Source of the DNA: Cognaticolwellia mytili
GTDB taxonomy: Bacteria; Pseudomonadota; Gammaproteobacteria; Enterobacterales; Alteromonadaceae
Assembly (NCBI RefSeq): GCF_002104475.1
Contig: NZ_NBOF01000002.1
Span: 1,024,555-1,088,554, forward strand
Reading direction: 5' to 3'
Length of the DNA: 64,000 nucleotides
Positions 57,494-64,000 of this stretch are shown here, piece after piece. Under the pieces are notes generated by a model. It was not told where the DNA came from and did not search any database. It worked only from the letters and a program-made list of their open reading frames with translations. Each line of letters starts with the position of its first letter. Within the stretch, counting starts at the first letter, position 1. The translations under genes and the position numbers were made by a program.

Positions 57494-58858
57494 CTACGCT
57501 GACAACCTTGATAATAATTGTGCAAACTTGTCGGCACTACCTTGTTCAAGTGCATGCTTTCCTTCGCGAATAGTCCATTCTCCGTGCACCATCACATCAC
57601 CAACAAGGTTTTGCTGACTAGCAAAAATAACGCTATCGAGTAAGTGATCATCGTCATGGGCAAACAAACGTAATTGACTGTCATCTAATACCAGTAAATC
57701 CGCTTGTTTTCCAATAGCTAATTCGCCGGTATTACTATTAGTGCTCTGGGCACCACCAAGCGCTGCTCTTTGCCATAAGTTTAGACCAACAGACTTCTGC
57801 TCTGAAGTTGCCAACAATGCCCGTTGCTGTTTACTCAAGCGTTGCGCGTACTCTAACCAACGTAGCTCTTCAATTGGATTCACTGAAATATGACTATCAG
57901 AACCAATGGCAAAAGTACCTTCATCGATAAGAAATTCATCGGTAGGGAAAATACCATCACCCAAGTTTGCCTCAGTTGTTGGGCAAATACCGGCAATAGC
58001 TTCGCTAGCAATAATGCCTTTACGCTCTTGCTTATCAATGTGAGTGGCGTGAATTAAACACCAATGTTTATCTAAGTCGGCATTGTCTAATAACCATTGC
58101 ACTGGACGTTGACCATAATGAGCAAGACAGTCATCAACTTCTTTTTGCTGTTCAGCAATATGAATATGCACTGGAGCTTGTGGGTCTAGTGATCTGACAT
58201 GTGTAACAGCCGCTGAAAGTGAGCTCTTATCAACCGCTCGTAATGAATGCGGCGCAATACCAACATTACTATTAGTTTGAGAGCCAGCTATTTCAAAACA
58301 ATCACTGACCAAGCTATTAAACTGCTCAACTGAGTTAATAAAACGTTTTTGTCCAGTATTTGGCTGTTGCGCACCAAAACCACTAAACCTATACAGTACG
58401 GGTAACAATGTTAACCCAATACCTGATTGCTTAGCCGCTGAAAAAATTGCTTGTGCCATCGCAGATAAATCTTCATGATTTTCGCCATTAATATCATGAT
58501 GTAAATAATGAAACTCCGCCACGCGGGTATAGCCCATTTTTAACATTTCAATATAAAGTTGAGTCGCGATAACTTCAGCATCTTCAGATGATAATTGCTC
58601 AAGAAACTTATACATAATACTGCGCCAAGTCCAAAAGCTGTCTTTCCCTTCACTTCCCTGCTCACTAAAGCCAGCAAAAGCTCGTTGAAACGCATGCGAA
58701 TGGCAGTTCACCATACCGGGAATAACAACCCCTTTCGCACGTTCGGCACCATCAACAAAGCCACTAGTAATATCAGCAATAACACCGTTTTCAATCGTTA
58801 GGGTTTGATCACACGCCCAACCATCGCTAAGCAAAATTTTATTGGCAAAAAGTTTCAT
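57494..58858 (-). CDS. hutF: Formimidoylglutamate deiminase
   Basis: HutF converts N-formimidoyl-L-glutamate to N-formyl-L-glutamate and ammonia in the five-step histidine pathway. The 454-residue amidohydrolase has the metal site His53-Ser-His55 in VNCHSHAFQRAF, a later metal His in IHIAEQ, and the final Asp in GSDSHISVN. It lies 8 bp downstream of hutG. The other pathway genes (hutH, hutU, hutI) are not in this window, though the amidohydrolase HutI is related. Confidence 0.93.
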   Translation of the reverse strand: MKLFANKILLSDGWACDQTLTIENGVIADITSGFVDGAERAKGVVIPGMVNCHSHAFQRAFAGFSEQGSEGKDSFWTWRSIMYKFLEQLSSEDAEVIATQLYIEMLKMGYTRVAEFHYLHHDINGENHEDLSAMAQAIFSAAKQSGIGLTLLPVLYRFSGFGAQQPNTGQKRFINSVEQFNSLVSDCFEIAGSQTNSNVGIAPHSLRAVDKSSLSAAVTHVRSLDPQAPVHIHIAEQQKEVDDCLAHYGQRPVQWLLDNADLDKHWCLIHATHIDKQERKGIIASEAIAGICPTTEANLGDGIFPTDEFLIDEGTFAIGSDSHISVNPIEELRWLEYAQRLSKQQRALLATSEQKSVGLNLWQRAALGGAQSTNSNTGELAIGKQADLLVLDDSQLRLFAHDDDHLLDSVIFASQQNLVGDVMVHGEWTIREGKHALEQGSADKFAQLLSRLSA

Positions 58859-58866
58859 ACGTATCT

Positions 58867-59664
58867 CTATTTTTCTGATGGCTGTTGAGCAAAATCTATC
58901 AACACTTCTACTAGTGCTTTAAGCTTAGGTTGGACTTGTTTTGCAAACGCTTCATGATAAGTCATTTCTAGCTCATGCATATACGTTCGCTGCGACAGCT
59001 CAAGTTGTATCGCATGTATGTTGTCTTTTGGTTGGCCGTAAGCGCGAGTAATATAGCCGCCTTTAAATCGGCCATTACACACCATAGAATATGGCGCGTA
59101 GTCAATGTCGGTAATTGCCTCGACTAAAGCCGCTGAACAACTTTTACCGTCTGAACTACCAAAGTTAAAATCAGGTAGTTGACCTGTAAAAAAACGTGGT
59201 ACTTCAGAGCGAATTGAATGAGCTTCAAGTAGCACTGCTTGACCAAACTGCTGCTTTAAGCTTTGCAAGGTCGACGCTAATATTTGATGGTAAGGCTGCC
59301 AATAATCAATTACTCGTTGACCTATTTGTTTTCCATTTGGAGCACTGTTATTTTTGTACAGTGGCGACAAATCAAAACCGGTGGTCGGACAAAGTTCAGT
59401 ACTATTTGCACCTGGATACAAATCAACACCGTCAGGGTCACGATTTAAATCAATAACATATCGGCTATATTCAGGGATGAGGATAAATGCGCCAAGTTTT
59501 TCAGCAAAAGCATATAAGCGATCCATATACCAGTCAGTATCAGTGACTTCTAAGCCTTTATCCGTCATGACTCTAGCAATATCTGCAGGAATTTTTTCAC
59601 CATTGTGTGGCATGCTGATTAATAAAGGTACACTACCTTTAATTAAACGGTAACTTTTTGACAT
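58867..59664 (-). CDS. hutG: N-formylglutamate deformylase
   Basis: HutG hydrolyses N-formylglutamate to glutamate and formate, the last step of the Pseudomonas-type pathway. The 265-residue protein has PLLISMPHNGEKIP, VIDLNRDPDG and LLEAHSIRSEVPRFF, which carry the conserved His, Asp and Glu residues of the N-formylglutamate amidohydrolase family. It lies upstream of hutF with an 8-bp gap. A HutC-like palindrome starts 15 bp before its start. Confidence 0.94.
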   Translation of the reverse strand: MSKSYRLIKGSVPLLISMPHNGEKIPADIARVMTDKGLEVTDTDWYMDRLYAFAEKLGAFILIPEYSRYVIDLNRDPDGVDLYPGANSTELCPTTGFDLSPLYKNNSAPNGKQIGQRVIDYWQPYHQILASTLQSLKQQFGQAVLLEAHSIRSEVPRFFTGQLPDFNFGSSDGKSCSAALVEAITDIDYAPYSMVCNGRFKGGYITRAYGQPKDNIHAIQLELSQRTYMHELEMTYHEAFAKQVQPKLKALVEVLIDFAQQPSEK

Positions 59665-59678
59665 TTCACCCTCTCAAA

Positions 59679-59690
59679 TTGTATATACAA
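59679..59690. promoter_or_regulatory. HutC-type operator
   Basis: TTGTATATACAA is a perfect 12-base palindrome 15 bp upstream of hutG, matching the core of the GntR-family repressor HutC (TGTATATACA). HutC represses hut genes and is released by urocanate. Position and sequence agree, so histidine or urocanate probably controls hutG-hutF. Confidence 0.65.
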
Positions 59691-59893
59691 CTTTAATGTT
59701 GATAATTTACCATGTCATGATCAGAACATGAAATACTTTCGTGTTGTTTGTTTCGATCTCTACCGTAATTAGTCTAGAAATTAATGCTCTATAGTTGGTC
59801 AGAATATGAATAAAGCACATCATTTTGAAATAAAATAAATTAATTCGCTTAATATAATATATTGCTACACTGAATGACGAACATTTGCGTTTC

Positions 59894-59924
59894 ACTTATC
59901 AATCTATTTTTTAGATTGATAAGT
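59894..59924. repeat. Perfect 13-bp hairpin in the leader of the Prx-Grx gene
   Basis: ACTTATCAATCTA (59894-59906) and TAGATTGATAAGT (59912-59924) pair without mismatch around TTTTT. It lies 94 bp upstream of the peroxiredoxin-glutaredoxin start. A T-rich but broken tail follows. It could be a regulatory stem in the leader or a terminator of an unseen short transcript. Confidence 0.5.
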
Positions 59925-60017
59925 TCAGTTTTATTCGTTTTACCTAAACTTGGTGATATTGGATAATAAACTCATAGCAATCAGCAGTAGTATTTAAGAT
60001 TAAATAACGGAGCCATT

Positions 60018-60746
60018 ATGTTAGAAAATAAAGAGCAACAAAAAGTCCCAAATGTTACCTTCACTTTACGTGCTAATGATGAATGGACAACACGTAGTAG
60101 CGATGAAATTTTTAACAACAAAACGGTTGTAGTTTTTTCATTGCCAGGCGCATTTACTCCGACATGTTCATCATCTCATTTACCACGCTACAACGAATTA
60201 GCTCCAACGTTATTCGCTAATGGCGTTGACGAAATTATTTGTATGTCAGTTAATGATACCTTTGTCATGAATGCTTGGGCACAAGACCAAGATGCCGACA
60301 ATATCAGCTTTATCCCTGATGGTAATGGTGACTTTACTGATGCAATGGGTATGTTAGTTGATAAAGCTGCCATTGGTTTTGGTAAACGCAGCTGGCGTTA
60401 TGCAATGCTGGTTAAAAATGGCATCATTGAAAAAATGTTCATAGAACCCGATGTACCAGGCGACCCATTTGAAGTATCAGATGCTGACACTATGTTAAGT
60501 CACATTAACCCTGCAGCATGCCAAACATCAGCAATAACAGTTTTTAGCAAACCAACATGTCCTTACTGTAAAAAAGCGAAAGCATTATTAACAGAGAAAG
60601 GTTTTACCTTTGAAGATTTAGAAGTGGGTAAAGATGTAAACTTAACAATGTTTAAAGCCATTACTAATGCTGATACCGTTCCACAAGTATTTATTGATGG
60701 TAAGCTCATTGGTGGTAGTGAAGCATTAGCTGCACACTTTAGCTAA
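60018..60746 (+). CDS. Peroxiredoxin-glutaredoxin hybrid protein
   Basis: This 242-residue fusion reduces peroxides using glutathione. The Prx5-type domain (1-165) has Cys50 in LPGAFTPTCSSSHLPRY. The glutaredoxin domain (172-242) has Cys181 and Cys184 in KPTCPYCKKAK with the GSH site TVPQVFIDGKLIGGSE. It corresponds to the Haemophilus and Vibrio hybrid Prx. It is a single-gene unit. An oxyR gene, often its divergent neighbour elsewhere, is absent here. A perfect 16-bp hairpin follows the stop. Confidence 0.95.
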   Translation: MLENKEQQKVPNVTFTLRANDEWTTRSSDEIFNNKTVVVFSLPGAFTPTCSSSHLPRYNELAPTLFANGVDEIICMSVNDTFVMNAWAQDQDADNISFIPDGNGDFTDAMGMLVDKAAIGFGKRSWRYAMLVKNGIIEKMFIEPDVPGDPFEVSDADTMLSHINPAACQTSAITVFSKPTCPYCKKAKALLTEKGFTFEDLEVGKDVNLTMFKAITNADTVPQVFIDGKLIGGSEALAAHFS

Positions 60747-60754
60747 TACCATCA

Positions 60755-60797
60755 TGAAGCTAAAAATGTTTTATGTCTAACAACATTTTTAGCTTCA
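60755..60797 (+). terminator. Hairpin after the Prx-Grx gene
   Basis: TGAAGCTAAAAATGTT (60755-60770) pairs perfectly with AACATTTTTAGCTTCA (60782-60797) around 11 bases. It begins 8 bp after the stop codon. The tail is T-rich but interrupted, so it may be a terminator or a 3' protecting stem. Confidence 0.65.
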
Positions 60798-60876
60798 TTC
60801 ATTGATTTAAAACATAGTATATTTATCAAACTCCTTCTATTCTAAATATAGGTACTACTTAAAATAGTGAGGGTTT

Positions 60877-62514
60877 ATGCATATATTGCGACAAATAACC
60901 ATCAAATCTCGCCTTAGTCTCATCATCAGTGCACTTGTTATTGGCTTAGCTATACTAAGCATCGTCAGTTTATATAACGTTTATCAAACACTTTACAGTC
61001 AACAACAAGAAAAAGTACAACAAGAAGTAGAAGCAGCTATAAGCCTTGTAGATCATTTTCACAAATTACAATTATCCGGTGAGTTAACAGAGCAACAAGC
61101 TCAAAAGCAAGCTCAATCGCTATTAATGGCCTTCCGGTATGGTAATAACAACTACGTCTGGATAAATGATCTACGGCCTAATATGATCATGCACCCCTTC
61201 AAGCCTCAATTAAATGGTAAACCTATCGGTCATGTTAAAGACCCTGACGGCACACCATTATTCATCAACATGGTGAATGTCATTAAGACATCAGGAGAAG
61301 GTTTTGTCCCTTATAAATGGCCAAAGCCTGGGGCAGAAAATCCGGTTGATAAAATCTCATTTGTTAAACTTTTTTCACCATGGAATTGGATCATTGGCTC
61401 TGGTGCATATATCGATAACATTGACGAAATTTTCGCTAAGCAACGTGACATTGTTTTACTTATTTCATTCATACTTGCAGCCAGTATTGGCATTATTGTT
61501 TATGTCATCGGAAAAAGTATATTGGTGCCTGCAAGAGCGGCATCAAATTTAATGAAAAATATAGCACAAGGTGACGGTGACTTAACCAAGCAACTGGACC
61601 ATAAGGGCAAAGATGAAATATCAGGCTTATCACATTATTTCAACTTATTTACTGAAAAAATGCGTTTGTCGTTATTAGAAATTACTCAAAGCTCTCAACA
61701 AGTAATGCAAAATGCAGAGTTATTATCCCAAACGAGTAAGAGTAATAATGATTTTGTTCAGATACAAAGTGACAACACAACACAAGTTGCTACCGCGATG
61801 GAACAAATGACCGCCAACATCAAAGAAGTAAGCAGTAATGCTGAGGCTGCTGAACAAGCAGCAGAACAAGCAAGAGAAAATACCTCATCAAGTAAAAAGG
61901 TTGTTTCAACCACTATTTCACAAATTAACGGCTTGTCAAAAGATATTGATCAAGTTAGTGACGTGATCACCCATTTAGCAGAAGAGTCGCAAAATATTGG
62001 TGCTGTATTAGATGTGATCAGAAGTATTGCAGAACAAACTAATTTATTAGCTTTAAATGCAGCCATCGAAGCTGCGAGGGCTGGAGAACAAGGTAGAGGG
62101 TTTGCCGTAGTTGCCGATGAAGTGAGAACTTTAGCCAGTAGAACAGGGCAAAGTACTGATGAAATTCAGCTCATGATACAAAAACTACAGGCAGGTGCAA
62201 ACCAAGCGGTTTCAGCAGTAAGAATTAGCCAAGAAACCTCCATAGCCACTGTCGAAGGAGCAACAAAAGCGGATGCTTCTTTAAATGAAATTGACCGTTT
62301 AATGGATACAATATTAGATATGAACTCTCAAATAGCTCGTGCTACAGAGCAACAATCTTACGCCGCTGATGAAGTGAATTTGAGAATAAACGAGCTAGCA
62401 GATATGACAAACGAGTCTGTTGAAATGACTGAGAATCTAGCCTCGGCGAGTATCGAGCTTAAAAAGAATAGTGATGAAGTGTCAAAAATCATTCACCATT
62501 TTAAACTACAATAA
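60877..62514 (+). CDS. Methyl-accepting chemotaxis protein with an sCache_2 sensor domain
   Basis: This 545-residue receptor has TM1 at about 13-33 and a periplasmic single Cache domain (about 40-190, with [48 protein letters not shown] and [14 protein letters not shown]). TM2 lies at about 195-215, followed by HAMP and a signalling domain. The tip sequence is [20 protein letters not shown] and on to [21 protein letters not shown]. sCache_2 domains bind small carboxylates or similar ligands; the ligand here is unknown. It is a single-gene unit. Confidence 0.94.
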   Translation: MHILRQITIKSRLSLIISALVIGLAILSIVSLYNVYQTLYSQQQEKVQQEVEAAISLVDHFHKLQLSGELTEQQAQKQAQSLLMAFRYGNNNYVWINDLRPNMIMHPFKPQLNGKPIGHVKDPDGTPLFINMVNVIKTSGEGFVPYKWPKPGAENPVDKISFVKLFSPWNWIIGSGAYIDNIDEIFAKQRDIVLLISFILAASIGIIVYVIGKSILVPARAASNLMKNIAQGDGDLTKQLDHKGKDEISGLSHYFNLFTEKMRLSLLEITQSSQQVMQNAELLSQTSKSNNDFVQIQSDNTTQVATAMEQMTANIKEVSSNAEAAEQAAEQARENTSSSKKVVSTTISQINGLSKDIDQVSDVITHLAEESQNIGAVLDVIRSIAEQTNLLALNAAIEAARAGEQGRGFAVVADEVRTLASRTGQSTDEIQLMIQKLQAGANQAVSAVRISQETSIATVEGATKADASLNEIDRLMDTILDMNSQIARATEQQSYAADEVNLRINELADMTNESVEMTENLASASIELKKNSDEVSKIIHHFKLQ

Positions 62515-62564
62515 TCTGCTAAAATAACGAACAATTACATTCAACAACATCATTGATAATACCT

Positions 62565-62789
62565 ATGGACAAGCAACCTTATAATCCCCTGCATGGTGTA
62601 ACCTTAAAAACCATCGTTACTCAGCTCGTTGAACACTTCGGTTTTCCCTATCTAGAAAAACAAATCAAAATCCGATGTTTTACCGATGATCCCAGTATTA
62701 ATTCGAGTTTAAAATTTTTACGCAAAACCGAATGGGCGCGTGAAAAGGTTGAGGCACTTTATATCCAACATAAAACTGAATTGAATTAG
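62565..62789 (+). CDS. VF530 family DNA-binding protein (DUF2132)
   Basis: The ATG at 62565 gives 74 residues (MDKQPYNPLHGVTLKTIV), the normal size and start of the family; a TTG 12 bp upstream adds four residues. The conserved pattern NPLHGVTLKTIVTQLVEHFGF...IRCFTDDPSINSSLKFLRKTEWAREKVE identifies DUF2132. The Vibrio fischeri VF530 protein has a DNA-binding-like fold; its role in the cell is unknown. It lies between the chemoreceptor and purU without obvious operon links. Confidence 0.9.
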   Translation: MDKQPYNPLHGVTLKTIVTQLVEHFGFPYLEKQIKIRCFTDDPSINSSLKFLRKTEWAREKVEALYIQHKTELN

Positions 62790-62902
62790 TTTTAAGCCAA
62801 GTAAGACCTGAAAAGGCATTAGCATATAGCGGAAAAGTATTTATCATCATTTACCCGAAATGACACACTGGAAAGTCATTGTAATTAAAGATTGATAAAG
62901 AC

Positions 62903-63763
62903 ATGGAAAACACGCACCACTATATTTTAACTTGGCAATGCCCTGATACCTCGGGTGTATTAGCTAAAATTACCCAAAGCTTATTCGAGCACGGTGCATT
63001 TATTACTGAAACTTGTCAGTACAGTGATCCCTACACCGAGACTTTTTTTTCTCGTATCGCTTTTGATGATCGAGAATTAAACGTCACCATCGATGAGTTT
63101 GCCCAAGCACTTGATTTACTAGCCAAACCACTAAACATGGAATATCAACTGCGTGAGCGCAGTAATGTACCGAATATAATTATCGCTGTATCAAAAGATG
63201 ATCACTGTTTACTTTCTTTACTAACAAAATGGAAAGCTGGCGTGTTACCAGTCAACATTGTTGCCATTACCTCAAATCACATCGATTGTCAGGCGCTTGC
63301 ACAGTGGCATCAAGTTCCCTTTCATCATTTACCAATAGATAAGAACAATAAAGCTCAGCAAGAACAGCAGCTTTTAGCACTTTATCAACAATATAATGGC
63401 GATTTATTAGTGCTTGCCCGTTATATGCAAATATTATCGGATGAGCTGTGCCATAACTTACGAGGGCAGGCAATTAATATTCATCATTCATTCTTGCCAA
63501 GCTTTAAAGGCGCAAGGCCGTATCACCAAGCTCATCAACGTGGTGTAAAAGTCATTGGCGCAACTGCACATTATGTTACTGCTGATTTAGATGAAGGGCC
63601 GATTATTGTTCAAGAAGTAAAACCAATTAACCACACATTTACTATCGAGCAAATGGTACATCTTGGCCATGACTTAGAAGCCGCAGCACTTTGTCAGGCA
63701 GTAAAAATGCACGCTGAGCAACGTATTTGCTTAAATAAAGATAAAACCGTAATTTTAAGCTAA
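62903..63763 (+). CDS. purU: Formyltetrahydrofolate deformylase
   Basis: PurU hydrolyses 10-formyltetrahydrofolate to formate and tetrahydrofolate, balancing the folate pool and supplying formate for purine synthesis by PurT. This 286-residue protein has an N-terminal ACT domain (about 5-85, QCPDTSGVLAKITQSLFEHGAF). The formyltransferase domain has catalytic INIHHSFLPSFKGARPYHQA and the Asp in TADLDEGPIIVQE. These match E. coli PurU. It is followed by a terminator. Confidence 0.95.
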   Translation: MENTHHYILTWQCPDTSGVLAKITQSLFEHGAFITETCQYSDPYTETFFSRIAFDDRELNVTIDEFAQALDLLAKPLNMEYQLRERSNVPNIIIAVSKDDHCLLSLLTKWKAGVLPVNIVAITSNHIDCQALAQWHQVPFHHLPIDKNNKAQQEQQLLALYQQYNGDLLVLARYMQILSDELCHNLRGQAINIHHSFLPSFKGARPYHQAHQRGVKVIGATAHYVTADLDEGPIIVQEVKPINHTFTIEQMVHLGHDLEAAALCQAVKMHAEQRICLNKDKTVILS

Positions 63764-63833
63764 CTTTTCAAGAAACAGCGCTACCGTATTAGCAGGTTGG
63801 CATTAGTAATAGCGTTAATCAAATTTTAGCCAT

Positions 63834-63860
63834 TAAAAAAGGATGCCAAACATCCTTTTT
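63834..63860 (+). terminator. Intrinsic terminator after purU
   Basis: AAAAAAGGATG pairs with CATCCTTTTT around CCAAA. It lies about 70 bp past the purU stop. A separate palindrome AGTTCTC-TT-GAGAACT follows at 63866-63881. A near copy of the terminator's left half recurs at the window end. Confidence 0.8.
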
Positions 63861-63976
63861 ATCTAAGTTCTCTTGAGAACTAAAATCAACCTTTTCTCAA
63901 AAGAGCATGAGTCCATGCATACTTTAAGGTAAGAGTAGATGCAACAGCCGCGGTATAACCTAATTAAACTTTAGTT

Positions 63977-64000
63977 ATTAAAAAAGGATGCCGAAGCATC
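63977..64000. terminator. Second copy of the purU-type terminator, cut by the window edge
   Basis: TTAAAAAAGGATGCCGAAGCATC starts a stem GGATGC/GCATCC that is cut off at base 64000. It repeats the sequence of the purU terminator about 140 bp earlier. It probably ends a convergent gene beyond the window. Confidence 0.55.

Noticed and set aside
59707..59895. Minus-strand frame of 62 residues between hutG and the Prx-Grx gene
   Set aside because: It lacks a ribosome binding site, has AT-driven composition and overlaps the promoter region and a hairpin.

Overview
The window is a low-GC (roughly 38-40 percent by eye) chromosomal segment from a marine gammaproteobacterium of the Alteromonadales, most like the Colwellia/Thalassotalea group. 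This rests on recognisable gene families and neighbourhoods (ast genes beside pabA and a DUF1338 gene; srkA-dsbA; yajR next to uvrA; mpl-ubiX; DUF3802) and on AT-rich intergenic DNA. It is inferred without any database search. No rRNA, tRNA, CRISPR array, prophage, plasmid origin or intact insertion sequence was seen.

Layout. 1-3.0 kb: a cut-off gene, then a minus-strand respiratory group (alternative oxidase, NorE-like and NorF-like proteins, a small membrane protein) with an FNR/DNR-type palindrome. 3.1-5.5 kb: deoC divergent from a MocR-type regulator. 5.7-18.8 kb: ssb, thioesterase, 2OG oxygenase, pssA, a chemoreceptor, fadH with a FadR-like box, a GreA/B-like gene, yajR and uvrA. 18.9-23.3 kb: a split spermidine-synthase-like pair, rluF, a pirin-FMN reductase pair and a tiny lipoprotein. 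23.4-28.3 kb: DUF3291, a BaeSR-like two-component system, a frameshifted membrane gene, a DUF6445 protein and a YkgJ-like protein. 28.3-32.0 kb: an exported alpha/beta hydrolase with an apparent AUU start, a MITE-like element, then formyltransferase, GFA, GNAT and YbgA-like genes. 32.1-38.1 kb: a 1090-residue PD40-amidohydrolase, a small unknown, ubiX and mpl. 38.2-43.7 kb: a YcbX-like MOSC-ferredoxin protein, pxpABC (5-oxoproline use) and a porin. 44.0-51.1 kb: pabA, an HDOD protein, astC/argD-astA-astD and DUF1338. 51.2-53.7 kb: DUF3802, a tandem-OB-fold SSB paralogue, a decayed secreted-protein gene and a TVP38-type membrane protein. 53.7-57.4 kb: ccoG-srkA-dsbA and a small secreted unknown. 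57.5-64 kb: hutG-hutF with a HutC operator, a peroxiredoxin-glutaredoxin hybrid, a Cache chemoreceptor, a VF530-type protein and purU.

Most of the window is core metabolism and housekeeping. Several units feed amino-acid or lipid carbon into central metabolism: ast (arginine to glutamate), hut (histidine to glutamate), pxp (5-oxoproline to glutamate) and fadH (unsaturated fatty acids). AOX/NorEF and ccoG concern terminal oxidases. The Prx-Grx hybrid, dsbA and GFA proteins concern thiol chemistry.

I did not find a clear new defence or mobile system. The observations most worth a second look are: the apparent AUU-initiated hydrolase; two decayed genes (26.4-26.75 kb and 52.35-52.97 kb); a 219-bp element with perfect 12-bp terminal inverted repeats whose end supplies a stop codon, plus a diverged relative near position 500; the SSB paralogue with two OB folds and no acidic tip; the AOX-NorEF module with its palindromes; and several unexplained perfect hairpins.
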